From assembly GCF_000006405.1 (NCBI RefSeq), contig NW_003214659.1, forward strand, positions 356,674-420,673: 64,000 nucleotides of DNA. Direction: 5' to 3'. Made by a program: the position numbers and the translations under genes. How positions within the stretch are numbered: position 1 is the stretch's first letter; each line of letters begins with the position of its first letter. Origin of the DNA: Perkinsus marinus ATCC 50983 (Eukaryota; Perkinsozoa; Perkinsida; Perkinsidae). Below, piece after piece: positions 44,359-56,428 of this stretch. The notes beneath the pieces were generated by a model, which worked only from the letters and a program-made list of their open reading frames with translations, had not been told where the DNA came from and did not search any database.

Positions 44359-46206
44359 ATGCTCTGTATCACCTTCAAGTTCGCCGCTATTGTCATTTCA
44401 CTGTCCTCCGTTGTTACGGCTGGGCTTAAGCGTCCTGGTCAAGACAAGAATGCATGTAAGTTGAACTTACCAGGCTAGTCTTTGGCTGGCTTTTTGAGGT
44501 GTCCTTACAGATCTATTTGGCTTTTTGTACTTCAGGGCGCCCAAGAGTTGAAGCCGAGTCAGAAAATGTGAACTACAGACACTACGCCAATGGGCGTGGA
44601 CGGGTTAAAGACAATGGTAAACCTGAGTGCGATGGAAAATGGAAAGACGCAGAGATTTACGGTGCTCGTAAGAAGACTATCAAACAGTGAGTCATTTCAA
44701 GCTATTAAACATCTCAGTCGGTGCTTCGAATTTACAATTCCGCGCAGGTTTTGTATTCGTCTTCATGAGAAACATCAGGACGATGATGGTTACACAAAAC
44801 TCTACAACCAATACGGTGAGTTGCTCCTGGTGAAGTGAAGCGCTTTTCATCCCATCCTCCTTCGCAGATTGTCTACTAGATCCTAATGATGTTGGCAACG
44901 ATCACGGTCGGAAGAATAGAGATTGGCTGTAAGCTTTATATCATGTCCTGCGAGCTGTTCTCTTGTATATGACAATTACTTGCCATTGATAAGCATTGCA
45001 CCCTTGGACCTGTGTCAGGTGTTATGAACAGGAGCCAAGCTTTGTCCTACTCCCCCCTCATGGACCGCCTGTCAATGAAAGCTGTGTCAAAGGCAACAGG
45101 GCGTGGCGTGCTGTATCATGTGAGTCGACCTTCGAGGCTTGCTATAGGATTCGCTCGCTTCAGGGTATCCTGATAATAGTCCTCCACCGTGGTGTCCCTA
45201 TAACTGGTACGCGAAAAGACAAGTGTGCTGGTGTATGCCTGGTTTCTACCGTGAGTCCCCTTACGACACCAGCTTGAATAAGAGGTGAGGGAGACTTTCG
45301 ATCATCGACTGAGTCTAAAGTTTCTACCCATTGCAACTGGTTTCTCTCAGAGGGTGTCCTGAGAAGGCCATCTTCATAGTTCCGCAGTTCGTCCGGAGAC
45401 GGGAGTGGATCGAGTTCCAGGCCACTACTACCACGACTACCACTAAAACGTCCACCACAAGTACGTCCTCGTCTACGACGGTCGCCACTACTACGACCAA
45501 GGCTGCCAGCAGTAGCGTGATTATGTCCGCTAGTACCACTGCGGTTGCAGCTGTCCGAGAAACAACCCCGGCCATGCTAAGAACTACGGTGATTGCCAGG
45601 ACTACGACCGTAGCTACCACTAAACTAGCAATTTCCTCTACGGTCTCTGCTAGCATCGCCACCTCGCCAAAGTGTATTTGTCCTTCGCAGAAGCCTTTGC
45701 TACCTGCTGTATTCTCGACTACATCGGCTATTCTCAGTACTCTTCCCTCTTCGTCAACTTCGCAGGCGACAACATCAAATTCAGTGGATAATGATGGTGT
45801 CAAGCGAGACAATACGTTCACTACTACACCGGTTGTTCCAGGTGAGTCTTACACCACTCTAGGTTTTAGTCTTCATAATGAGCACACTGTCAGCTGTAGT
45901 TTCATCAGATGTTGTGGATTGTGGCGATAACGGTTCTTGGTCCAGAGTCAATGGAAGCTGTGTTTGCAACGAAGGATGGGAAACAGCTCCCCTTCAGTAG
46001 GTTCAATTGTCCAGCGTTGACTATTGTCGCATGAAGAAGATCGTTGACTGAAGATGTTATCCCGTTGTTTCAGGCGACCTTGTAGTAAGAAAATTGGCGG
46101 CTTGGCTCTCTCTGCTTCCTCGGAAAGCTCGAGCGGAGGTGGAGGTGTGGTCTTGGTTGTCATCTTGATAGCCCTGATCATTTTGACCGTTGCTTATTTT
46201 ACGTAG
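44359..46206 (+). CDS. Surface protein A: Cys-rich ectodomain, Thr-rich stalk, EGF-like module, TM anchor
   Basis: Exons 44359-44455, 44536-44686, 44748-44815, 44868-44928, 45019-45119, 45164-45284, 45351-45841, 45909-45996 and 46074-46206; phases close to 436 aa. Order: signal peptide (cleavage after VTA); an unassigned ectodomain (GKWKDAEIYGARKKTIKQ, IRLHEKHQDDDGY, DPNDVGNDHGRKNRDWL); a Trp/Cys-rich module (PPWCPYNWYAKRQVCWCMPG); a Thr/Ser-rich mucin-like stalk of about 150 aa; an EGF-like half module (DCGDNGSWS...GSCVCNEGW...RPC); and a C-terminal TM helix (VVLVVILIALIILTVAYF) with almost no cytosolic tail. Probably a heavily O-glycosylated type I surface protein. Tandem paralogue of the gene at 47222. 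Confidence 0.85.
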
Positions 46207-47221
46207 GATTATATTGATTAGTCTCATCTGAAGCGACTTCATCTTACGCTCTTTCAGGTGGAGGTATCTGCGAGTGGGTAATATCCGCATGTCTCCGTAT
46301 TGTTGGAAGTGTCCAACCAGTTTGTCCTCTCACTCAAGATCTCGGAGTTTCGCTCCGGGTCGATTTTAAGTCGCTCAAGTGGATCAGCTGGTCCAGATTA
46401 TATAATTGGCTATTGTCTACATCTCTCCGTAACGTCAGGAGTACCCTGTTCGGGCACTGATGTACTGGTTTTGAGTGATATACTATGCAATGGAGTACGT
46501 CTTTCCGAAAGTATGAAGTAAACTTCATTACTAGAATATGGCATCAGCGGTTGAGTTTGTAGTTGCGGGGGAGGTCACTGAACATGAGACTCTTGGGAGA
46601 GACACTCAAGTCGAAACTACCTTCAGTGATTATTGATATTGAAATCATTGACGTGTATGTAATTCTCAACTGCGAATGAGACGGTCTCGGAATTGATAGG
46701 TCAGCAATGATACAACAGGGCTCGTGAAAGCATTCGTAAGCACCCGCTACCACGTCATTACGCGCGAGTTCATGGGATGACTTCATGGGATATGAATGTA
46801 CGAGAATTCAGCTGAAGTGATACTCCTCATCAAAGCGGCATGAATGACATCTCGATCGAGTTACGCGTAGGCTCTCTCAGCCTGTAGAGTTGACTTATTC
46901 TGCTAGTGACGTAGGGAGCGGTGCGTGATCGAACGTGATAGGTTCACTGGGCATGTTGATCCGTGTCCGTCTCGACGGTTAAATGGAACTAATCAAGGCC
47001 CTTAAGAGCATCCATTCTAGCACAAGATGCGTCCCTGGGCTACCGCTTGTAGATAGAAGAACTGGGTGTGCGCTCATCAGCCTCAGTCGTTTCGCATAGA
47101 TGGCAGGAAACCGTTGTAGAAACGGCCAGTAATGAAGGAGTTCCTGGTCAAACAATCCTCAATATCCAGCCTTCATGAGGTACTCGGATGGGTTCACGTA
47201 GTTGACTTTATAGCAGTAATG
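46207..47221. other. Spacer between the tandem surface-protein genes
   Basis: About 1 kb without a recognised gene. It should hold the 3' end of gene A and the promoter of gene B. Short ORFs on both strands lack motifs. Confidence 0.5.
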
Positions 47222-49015
47222 ATGTGCCGCAGTGTGGTATCCATCGTCGTCATCGTCTATATCCGCCCTGTGCTTGCAGGATTGAAACGGCCGGACCAAG
47301 ATAAGAAAGCATGTAAGAGCTAATGGAGATGTTCATGGTTGTTGTAGTTATTATTCTCGTCATTTCAGGGGAACCGAAGCTCATTGCTGCCTCAAACGGC
47401 ATCAATTACGATTTTTTCGCGAATGGGAACGGTGTCGTGAGGATGGATGGTCGTTCTGAATGCTACGGGAAGTGGCAGGATGCAGAGATATATGGTGCCC
47501 GGAAAAAAGCGATAAAACAGTGAGTTCTTCATCCTGCAGTTTCTCTCATTATCATCGTTTATGTTCCAATGTAGGTTTTGTGTGAGAATCCACGAGAAGC
47601 ATCAAGACGATGATGGTTACAAGTCACTTCCCAGAGAATACTGTGAGTTCCCGCTCAGTGACCTTTCAAATTGCTAAACGCCTCCTTGTTATTCGCTATC
47701 ACTGTCCACATTATTCCACACAGATTGCGTATTTGACCCGAACGACAAGGGTAACGATCACGGGGTGAGGAATCGTGATTGGCTGTAAGATGGAAAATCA
47801 CCGATTCAACATGACGTTCCGGATCACTTCTGTTAACTGCGGAGGCGGGGTGAATGATCACGCTGTCATCACGTTGCTCGCAGATGCTACAGAAGGAGGC
47901 GTTCGGTGTTGGCCTTACCTCCTTACGGTCCACCTCTCAACGCGAGCTGCCTATCGACCCATCCCCAGTTCAATGCTCTCTTCTGTACTACTAACGCTCT
48001 TCTGGCTCTTGGCAAACCACTGTAGCAACCCGTCTCAGGGTATCCCGATGAAAGTCCACCTGAGTGGTGTCCCTTCAACTGGTACGCTAAACGTCAAGCT
48101 TGTTGGTGTATGCCAGGATTCTATCGGGAATCACCCTACGATACGAGCTTAACTAAGAGGTGAGCTAAGGAGGATGAGTATGAATCATTCCAACGTTCGG
48201 TTCCACCTCCGATCCACCTCTGCATTGTTCCATCTTGATCTTCTATTCAGAGCTTGCCCCGATCGGTCTGTGCTGGTCTTACCGACATTCGTGAGCTGGA
48301 TTCAGTGGCTCAACCTCCAGACCACGACCACCACTACAACTACTACTACTACAACAATTTCGTCGACGAACACTAGCGCAACTACTACGAGGGCTAAAAC
48401 AACCTCACTCACTGCCTTGCAAGCAACTCCGTCTCAAAGTTCGAACGTTTATGAGCCAACTTCCTCTACCCGGTGTATTTGTCCTCGGCAACCACTGACG
48501 ACAGGATTCACCTCGGCAACGCAAGCAATACCTTCAGCCCTTACCCCCACGACTTCATCACCCGCCGATGACAGAATCGACAAGGAAGCAGGAAATTCTA
48601 AGACTGGTGAGCTGTCGCTATCAGGTGCATCTGATGGAGACTCAAGGAATTGCTCCGCGATGGAGTCAATGGGCTGCTTTCAGGACTTACCGATTGTGGT
48701 GAACACGGCACATGGTCTTCGACCGAGGAATCTTGCATATGCAATGATGGATGGGAGACCTCGGGCTCCAAGTGAGTGGCAATACTCAACACCGCGGACC
48801 AAACCTGGCCATCTGATTCTGACAGGCCTTGCAGCAATCGCATATTCGAGTCGGGAGACCGGGTACGTTCTTAGGACCGTCGTAAGAGAGGCATCATGCG
48901 CTTGTTGCAGGGATCTGGAGTCTCCTCATCGGAAGAGTTCGCAGGCAGTGATGGGAGCAAGTTTGTAATCGTCGTGGCAACCATTGCTCTTCTAGCTGCA
49001 AGCTATTTTGCGTAA
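47222..49015 (+). CDS. Surface protein B: tandem paralogue of surface protein A
   Basis: Exons 47222-47312, 47369-47519, 47575-47642, 47724-47784, 47884-47984, 48039-48159, 48251-48606, 48684-48771, 48826-48862 and 48911-49015; phases close to 392 aa. Intron positions and phases match gene A through exon 8; B has one extra intron before the anchor. Signal peptide ends at VLA; the shared blocks are AGLKRPDQDKKA, GKWQDAEIYGARKKAIKQ, IHEKHQDDDGY, GNDHG.RNRDWL and WCPFNWYAKRQACWCMPGFY. The Thr stalk is shorter and more diverged than the rest. An EGF-like half module (DCGEHGTWS...ESCICNDGW) and TM end (FVIVVATIALLAASYFA) follow. Confidence 0.85.
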
Positions 49016-50192
49016 TTGACGTTCACGTATTGAGCTCTGCTCATTCTCCTGTTCAGATGGAAGCGTTGGGCGCCGCGCAGTTATTCGTGCCTCTGGCCTT
49101 CATCCAGGTTCACGAAGCTGTCGCGTGGCCGATACAACAGCTTTATGCCACGACGCTATTGACTCCCTGCTCTATCGCTGTACATATAATTCACTCAGCA
49201 AGCTAAGCATTATTAGTGTTCTCGAAGTAGTTTAGATGAGATTATAACACTCATGCCATTGACATACAGTCGACAGCAGTGTGTACGTGGAGTATGAAGT
49301 AAATTTCATCACCTCCTATGGACCACTCTTGTTGTGTGGGAAGTCGAGGGGATATTGAGAAAGGACAAAACTGACAAAATCATCGAAGTCGTTCTTGAAC
49401 ACATTGTGAGAATTCCGGGAATTTTCAGCCCAGGCAGAATTGGTCAGAGTTCCTCCATCCTTCCCAACGGCGTCTACAAGTCACCCTGGCAAGTTGGGAG
49501 CCTTCCTCACGTAGGAGATAGTTCGGGTCAGCATGAAAACCTCCATATATTCCAAGAGAGTTAGACCGTTCTGGTCTTACGACTAACCACGTGCAAGTCA
49601 GCTCGGCAACTAAAATACCAGCGGAAAATTTGGGGGGGGGGGGGGAGCCGAACCCTTAATTCTCGAGTTATTTGCTGCTTGGTCCACTGCCTCTGTGTGT
49701 TGCGAGGGCACCACATGACGTGATAAGAAACTGGTTGAGCTCCCGTCTAGCCTCCTATCGAGGCTCACCCCGAACCTTCAGGTGACCATAGCTGATATCA
49801 GTCGCAGTATCCTAGTTGGTACATCTTCCACATCCATGTTTCCTCTAGTAGAGTGACCCGGAGAACAAGATGGCCAATCGAATAACTCTACGCGATGGGT
49901 CACCTTGATAGGTGCCATGAGTCGTACTAGCTACAGCTAAGGTTCGCCTACCGAGCGGAGGATTCAAACTTCTTTCATCAAGATTGCCACTCGGAATGAT
50001 TCATGCGCATTCAAGTACTTCACTCTGCGTTCGATGAACCCTCCCTCCAACTAGGGAAACACAAGTCAGCTATAGTTGGATAAGACTGGGCCATATCATG
50101 CCGCATGCTGCAGATCGTCGACACTTGAGGAAGAGTGTGCGCCCTCAATATTGTCGCTGATGACTCACTTGTGGCTGCCGAGTCCTTTTCCA
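49016..50192. other. Intergenic with a poly-G tract
   Basis: No gene recognised. One plus-strand ORF (49334-49564) has no motif. The poly-G run at 49632 is the only marked structure. Confidence 0.45.
49632..49645 (+). repeat. Homopolymer of 14 G
   Basis: Uninterrupted run of 14 G between AAATTT and AGCC. Such a run is length-unstable and can form quadruplex structures. It may also be a place where assemblies err. Confidence 0.9.
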
Positions 50193-51716
50193 CTATGTGA
50201 AAGGTAAGGGAGCTGGTAAGTTGAGAGTAACCGTTTTCAATTCAGGCTTGACTTTGACCGTTCCGATAGAGCTGCCTGACATCACAAAGGGCACCCACGG
50301 AAAAGACCATCGTACTACTTCAAAAAGTGGATGATGACGCTCGAGTTGAACACGAGGCAGTGAGGTATGCAAATTCAATAGCTGTTCTTCAACCAGCCTC
50401 CCCAGACAGGCGTGTACAGCTGCTATAGGCCCTGGCCATACAGCGAGTGAAGCTAGCAGCTAATTTTTTTTTCAAAGACGGACCACTCAACGTAAATATT
50501 GTCGAGTCGGCCTTGAATGCCTCCCTGCAACCAACATCCAAGTCGCGGCATCGCTCCGCCTGAAACAACAGCTGCCACCATACGAAGCCCGATTCCAATA
50601 CTACCAAGCATCGTCGAGATATTTCTGGTGAGCTTTGGGTTAGCTCGACATGGATGTCCACCTGATGACACCATCGCTGCCAGTACCGTGTCCATACTAC
50701 TACTGAGACATCCGATAGCACATTGAGTCTACTCTCGGGGATCATGCTAGGCCACATGGATGATCTGCAGCATGCCATAGGTAGACTCAGCAACCTTTCG
50801 GGTGCTCAATTCACCGTATGTGGCGGTCTTGTTGAGTTGCCGTTATGACCTCCCTCACGCCCAGCAGCACCTGCATGGTCGAGCCAGTGACCTCCACCAA
50901 CCGGTCGATCCCACTGGCATCTCGCGGTGATATCTGAGCCAGGCGAGGAACTATGGTAATCATAAAAAGGTGGTGGATATGACCGATATCCTCGACTGTG
51001 ATCTGAGACACATCTCCTTGTGGGAGGCTCCACGTGGCCCCAAGATGCATGGAACGGAAGTGTCGGGGATCTACCGAGAAGGACACTCCAGCAGCAACAG
51101 CAGCAATCGCCAAAGCCGACGAGTAATCTTATGAGGAAGTAGCCATAGGGAGGCTCTCTGCGTTGGACAACTTCATGTTGTGATGGAGGTGAACGGACCA
51201 CATCCATCCGCCCACCGAACTCGACTGGTATTCTACTCAGCTCAGTGACGGGATGACAGCCTTCTGCAGCGAAACACTTCCTGCATATCTACCGAGAAAG
51301 CACCAGACGAGTCAACACCCAAGTTAGAGCTACCTCCTCGACTGCTAATAGAACATACTGCAGCCCTCCAGATAGTGTCACAACTCTAGCGCCATCATAT
51401 GCTGCAGTGCTCATCTAGCAGCCCATGCTCATAATTCTATTCACTTTCCACAAGACTAGTGTACAATACCTCCGACATTCTCAATCTTGTGTGGGTCCTC
51501 ACAGCCAAGTCCCTAATCGTCCTACCTCCTCGACCAAGGATAGAACCAACAGTACCCTGATGGATGAGTACCTAGCTTCACAATTGCACCCACTAGCAAC
51601 AGCATCAGCAGCTGTTGACATACCCTTGCATAAGCTATAGGCGACTCAGATGGTACTCCTTTCGACCCCCTTGGTAAGGATTGTTCTGAAGGACCCTCTG
51701 ACGAGTAACTGCGCAT
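50193..51716 (-). CDS. KH-domain RNA-binding protein, multi-exon
   Basis: Starts at ATG 51716 (MRSYSSEGPSEQSLPRG). A phase-0 intron leads to RVLIHQGTVGSILGRGGRTI, a clear KH domain with the G-R-G-G loop, continuing RDLAVRTHTRLRMSE. After another intron DGARVVTLSGGLQYVLLAVE completes the last strand and helix of the KH fold. Similar endings recur further along (DRLVEVTGSTMQVLLGVRE near 50870; FTLSGPSLKKKLAA near 50450), pointing to two or three KH units. A tail ends at the stop at 50193. Exact internal joins are not fixed. Likely a regulator of RNA splicing, stability or translation. Confidence 0.62.
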
Positions 51717-52007
51717 GGTGAGGGTACAACTGCTTTCCCCGTCGAGGATTTAGGAGCAACACAACTCTTAAGCTGATGGCAATGATGTAGTACTAGAGTG
51801 AATATATTCAAAGTATAATCAGCTTGGACAGATACCCAACGGCACGACGTGTATCAGCAAAGGAGGCTCAATAGTACACTGTAGTGATACGGAAAGTCTT
51901 CCTTCACTACCGAGTCAGTGAGGCTTTAAGATCCTACTGAGGACCAGGGAACATATAAAAGCCATGGGCCTTAGTAAAAGTATTAGAAGGGACGTCCAAA
52001 GCCATAT

Positions 52008-52657
52008 CTAATCATCCAACAAACAGCATAGTGTACAGCAAGCACATGCACCTGAGGAGGAACAGGCTAATGACTACAGCGTGTGGTACTACTTACCCAA
52101 TAGGAATGCACAGCAGGTATCATCAGAGTGCTTTCCGTGATTAGGTGAGCTAGTGGTATAGATGACTTGCTGAGGAGGAGCATTGTACGGCTGTGCATAT
52201 GGTGGAGGCTGCGAGCCAGTATTATAACCACCATAAGAAGTGTTGCCATCAGCATACGGTATGTTACTGGGAGGAGGGCTGTATCTGAGGTATAATATAC
52301 CTGTTGGAGCCCTGTTGCCATCACCTTACGTAGGAGCCGCTCCTGTAGCCCCTGGGGTCTGGACCTGAGATACATGACTGCAATATCGGATAGTACAGCA
52401 ACGTTTGGCAACGGTCCAGCCCGTCCAGCAGCTAAGTCCGAGTAAAGGCGGCTCTAGAGAGCTGCCGCGTGAACGGGTTGTTGAAGTACGCAAGGAGTGG
52501 TACAAACACGAGGCGTTTGCCTCACCTGGAATGTCTGGCCAGAATACACACCTTGTGGGACTTGAACCTGCAGGGGAGTCCCTGTAGCAGGATCAACAAT
52601 CTGAATAGTGCTCCCGGGTGAGGCTCCAGAGGGTACTTGGACTGTGATGACAGCCAT
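52008..52657 (-). CDS. Small Pro-rich protein with VQVP repeats and CYSTM-like Cys tail
   Basis: Exons 52657-52526, 52364-52330, 52284-52097 and 52051-52008; phases close to 132 aa. Two copies of a V-Q-V-P-x-G-x-x-P/S-G motif open the protein (VQVPSGASPGSTIQ and VQVPQGVYSGQTFQVQ), a short beta-type repeat I have seen in protist proteins. A Pro/Tyr/Gln-rich middle follows (QPPPYAQPYNAPPQQ). The last intron joins DTCCAFLLG to ACACCTLCCLLDD, giving the dense Cys pattern of CYSTM membrane-anchoring tails. Without that last exon the Cys tail would be lost, which supports the join. Confidence 0.78.
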
Positions 52658-52976
52658 GCGAAATACTGGGAAAACTATCAAGGCGGTGTACTCCATTATA
52701 GGGAGCTGTTAGATCCTATAACATTGAGGAAATCCTTTTCCTCGCAATCCATCTGATCCTGCTCTTAATAAGGGGGCATAGCACTGGAACGATTCACCAC
52801 AGTTTCATAATAATTATTATCCCCATGCTAACAGCCTATCATCAACATAATACAACCAACTTCTTATTCACTATAGAGATCATTATTATCAATCTTACTA
52901 ATAGCAGCAGCAGCAGAGCAGACTCCTTGAGGAGGAGGAAGAGCGTTATTAACGTTAGTGCAGCTCAAAAACTTCA

Positions 52977-53555
52977 TCAACCAGATGGGGTACTGGTATA
53001 AGAGTTCGCCGATTTGCAATCAGGTAGGGAGGTTGCCGCAGCTTGCCAGTGATCAGTCCACTCTGGAGACTGCCTGTCACTACCGCCGTCAGTGTTGTCA
53101 TCATCATAATCGGCCCATTTACCAAAAAAATGCCATCTTCGATCGACGTTACTGTCTACATACCACCAATTGCCTCCTTCCTCAAACCATTTATACTCCA
53201 TAGCCCTGTTCTCATCATAGGTGTCACTTCTAGGACTATCTGGAGTGGCACTCTCGGTGTCACTTCCCTTAGGCAAGGAACGCAGGAGGACCTTGTTGGT
53301 CATGACCTCACCAGGCCTGTGGGGTTGTCGACAGAAGGGACACATCATTCTCCCCACACCTCGTGACCGAGCAAGTTCCTCTATGCAGAGGGCACACAGG
53401 TTGTGGCCGCAAACGGACAGTAACTATGGACAACAGTGTGAATATGAATTAGATATAGATGCCTATTAGCCCACCATAGGAGAGTGATCAGCTCTATCAA
53501 AGGGAGCCGAGCAATACTCGCATATGAGGTCACTGTCGTGGAAGGATTCAGCCAT
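52977..53555 (-). CDS. RING-finger protein, probable E3 ubiquitin ligase
   Basis: Exons 53555-53475 and 53423-52977 with a 51-nt intron, 175 aa. The RING is assembled across the intron: CEYC in exon 1, then SVCGHNLCALCIEEL and MMCPFCRQPH in exon 2, i.e. C3HC4 spacing. C-terminal to it are an acidic Ser-rich linker and an aromatic cluster (KWFEEGGNWWYVDS, RRWHFFGKW), possibly a small substrate-binding fold. No TM segment. Ubiquitin transfer is the expected role; the target is unknown. Confidence 0.85.
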
Positions 53556-54764
53556 TTAACGAAAATAACCTCAATCTATACCATCTCTTAGACAAGCTTA
53601 TCATGAATCTTTCGCATACTGATAACTACGTCAAGCACAGACGCTCCCTCGAAGTTGCTGCTCCTAATTCATCTAGTAACAGTCGTTGTTATGCAATGTA
53701 GCGAACGACGACGCTACAATGGATGGAACCCACTATTCATATTCAGACTTCCAATTACCAGGATCGACATTCTTACGGAGTGCCACTTTGGCTGGTATAC
53801 CCCGATGGTACAACAACTATACTGAGACTTCAAGTCTGCTATCGAACATCAAGTGACAGTTGAACTTGCGCGGCACTACGGCCTGCGTCACGCCAAGATT
53901 ATCTTTCTCTCTCGCGACACGACGAAATCGCTAAAAAATGGCCGTCCTGGGAATCGAACTCGCGTTACTCCGCGTACAAAGGATTCACTAACGACATACT
54001 GCTACAATATAATAATACTCCGTCGATAGTGAATTATAACAGGAACAATCACGGTACGAAAAGTTCTATTGCATAGTGTATTCTGAGGCACATAGCCGAT
54101 CCACTGGGACTCCCCATTAGGCAGCGCGGCAGTGTTGACGATTGAGAACAGTTGAGCTGGTATGAAAGTGAGCTTCAGTCAGTGAGGTTCGATGTTCGAA
54201 CGATACGTCAACACTAATGTGAGAATAGGCTCAAGGAATAGTATTCGAAAATTATGTGCGTGAGAAACCATCTGTATAAAATCGTGTTCACCGTCAGTCT
54301 TGTTATCATTGAATACCATCTCTCACTGAATACTATTACCATTTATTGAGGAGTAGCCGAGAGTGTAGGGGTTTGATACGACTCACTGCCGATAGCACGA
54401 CCAAAGGCGCTTCTACATCACTAGGGAACCCAACGCGCCTTATTAATGGAAATTGCGAGGGACCCATCAAGACGAGAGTATTTCTTGCATCGTTAACTCT
54501 CCTCCCTCTTGCTGTTGTCGATACACGGATGACACACAAGTTCGGCGAGGAACAGTCTCAGGCTCCTTCGAAATAGCATATAAAGCACAAGGCAACACAT
54601 CGTATGTGAAGTGCTGAATCGGGGAGATCCACGGATCCATGTAATTGAAGCTACCCAATCTCGATTGGTTGTTGACCTGATGGCAGAGCCTCGTCAGGAT
54701 CATCATCATCACTCATCGTAAACACTCACCTGAATAACGCCCGAATCTAACATAGCATCAGCAT
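53556..54764. other. Intergenic with a worn tRNA-like end
   Basis: No protein gene recognised. Near 53937-53965 the minus strand has a T-loop-like GTTCGATTCC, an acceptor-like GACGGCC and a run of six T, but stems do not pair and no 5' half is present. Confidence 0.4.
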
Positions 54765-55461
54765 TCACTTCGATCTCTGCGGAGAGCAGTCTGGGTTCAA
54801 ACTCGTCATTTTGAGTAGTTCGTATGGATCATGGACAGACTTGTACGTACCTACACAGATGGTCACAAGCGCAGACACTAAGTCGGAAGCAATAGCAGTT
54901 AAGAGCTGCGATGGTAGTAAAGTGAGCAGGAGTATTACAGCTTCCCAGCTGCTTACTGGTTCCAGCTCCCAAAGTCTGCAGTCATCCTCAGGATCAACAT
55001 ACAAGGACTGTCTGAAGAACCCCCGGCCAGCATCAGACTCCGATACCGGTACAAGGTAGTGACCTCTCGGACACTGAGCGCGGCATGGATTAAGTGACGT
55101 CATCGAGGGGGCGTCTTACCTCATTAAAAACATTCCTAGCCTTATGTTGTTGTAAAGATGCAAGACCATACTCCGAAGGGTACACACGATTCATCTCCAA
55201 CTCGTACCTCTTGTCTTCACGACAAGTAGGTTTAGTCCCATCAAGACGGCACACCTGTCGTGCTTGATCTACTGCATTCTTCACACCCTCAGCATTGAGA
55301 GGTCGTGAGCTGACATAAAATGCTGCTATTCCATAGAAAAGGATGCTCAATATCGGCACAAGGGCAAAGGTGAGCCAAAATCGTAAACGGCAGTATGAGT
55401 GCAATTTGCAGCTGGAGCTGCTAGTAGTCGTTCTTGATGGGCCTGGGTTTTTAGTGGGCAT
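54765..55461 (-). CDS. Two-TM membrane protein, hypothetical
   Basis: Exons 55461-55120 and 55073-54765, 46-nt intron, 216 aa. A Ser/Thr-rich N-terminus is followed by TM1 (FWLTFALVPILSILFYGIAA). A loop with two Cys (VCRLDGTKPTCRED) and conserved-looking WELEPVSSWE comes next, then a second long hydrophobic region (AVILLLTLLPSQLLTAIASD onward) and a short tail. No family recognised. A further exon beyond 54765 is possible. Confidence 0.55.
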
Positions 55462-55690
55462 GAAATTATGAGATTGGACAAACTTCTAGAAAATACAAAC
55501 TGAGCTCACACAAGATAGCAGACGAGTGAGGATACCTTCCCTACAAAACACTAATGCTGGTTCATTGACGTTTCTCGAGATTGCTGTATGATTGGCAAAT
55601 ACTTTCCCCGCGACCTCTTGCTAGAACCCGATGGGGGAGCGAGCGAGTAGTAGATTATTCATCACCCAGAGGAAGAGCTGAGCCTTTGAA

Positions 55691-56191
55691 CTATTGCTCG
55701 ACTGGTATCAGACACGCCTCTCGAAATGGGTTAGAGTCCAGAGCAGTGCCGATTATCCGATACCAAACTTGCCAATTCTCCTGTATTGAAGCCTGGTGAA
55801 GTAACACGTCGTTGATCTCATCTTCCAGTGCCCTAGCATCAGCAGCAGAGCCTTGATGTGAGAGATGATCCTTGAATTCAACACCGGCAGCATGCCAGCA
55901 CCTGCTATCTGGTGAGCCCAGGGTAAACATACCTGATTCTGAAGTACAGCCTGAAAAATGTAGCAGAGTTGATAACATAACTCGAGTACTTGAGCCTCCT
56001 GCCAAGTTATATGAAAGTGAGCGCCTGCGTAATAGTGACGTGGGGTCTACAGCGGTCCGAGCCAGCGCTTTCCTTGTTGCTACTTCCTGCAACGTCTCAA
56101 TGAATAACGTCAATAATCCTCTACAAACTATATGGCTCACGTGAACTCTGCGAATAAGGATGCAGTTATTGCATGGAAGCAAACAACTCAC
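55691..56191 (-). CDS. Hypothetical, possibly with one or more introns
   Basis: Open frame ending EACLIPVEQ at 55691 with a coding-like middle (ALEDEINDVLLHQASIQENW). An internal GTATGT...CCAG could be an intron near 55930-55905. The upstream half looks less protein-like. No family recognised. Confidence 0.3.
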   Translation of the reverse strand: MSCLLPCNNCILIRRVHVSHIVCRGLLTLFIETLQEVATRKALARTAVDPTSLLRRRSLSYNLAGGSSTRVMLSTLLHFSGCTSESGMFTLGSPDSRCWHAAGVEFKDHLSHQGSAADARALEDEINDVLLHQASIQENWQVWYRIIGTALDSNPFREACLIPVEQ

Positions 56192-56428
56192 CTTGAACGT
56201 GCAGGCTTAGTCGTCACCCATAGGTTTACTCTCAGGCACTGCGTGGAACTGCGCTGAGCCTACCGTGGTCTAACCCAGCCGATTCCCCATTCAATGTATA
56301 TTCACACGATGCGTGTATGAACATTACCATCACAATGAGATTTGTATTTTTGGCGGAGCGACGCAGCGGCCACGCTGAATCGATAGGAAAGTGCATTTTA
56401 GGGTAAAGGTTTGAGACTCTGCTCAATT

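Noticed and set aside
45324-45821. Minus-strand Val-rich 165-codon ORF
   Set aside because: Antisense of the Thr-rich stalk of surface protein A (ACN read backwards gives Val and similar codons).
53937-54005. Minus-strand tRNA-like sequence followed by TTTTTT
   Set aside because: It has GTTCGATTCC and an acceptor-like GACGGCC, but the T-stem mispairs, no anticodon stem forms and no 5' acceptor strand exists within tRNA distance.
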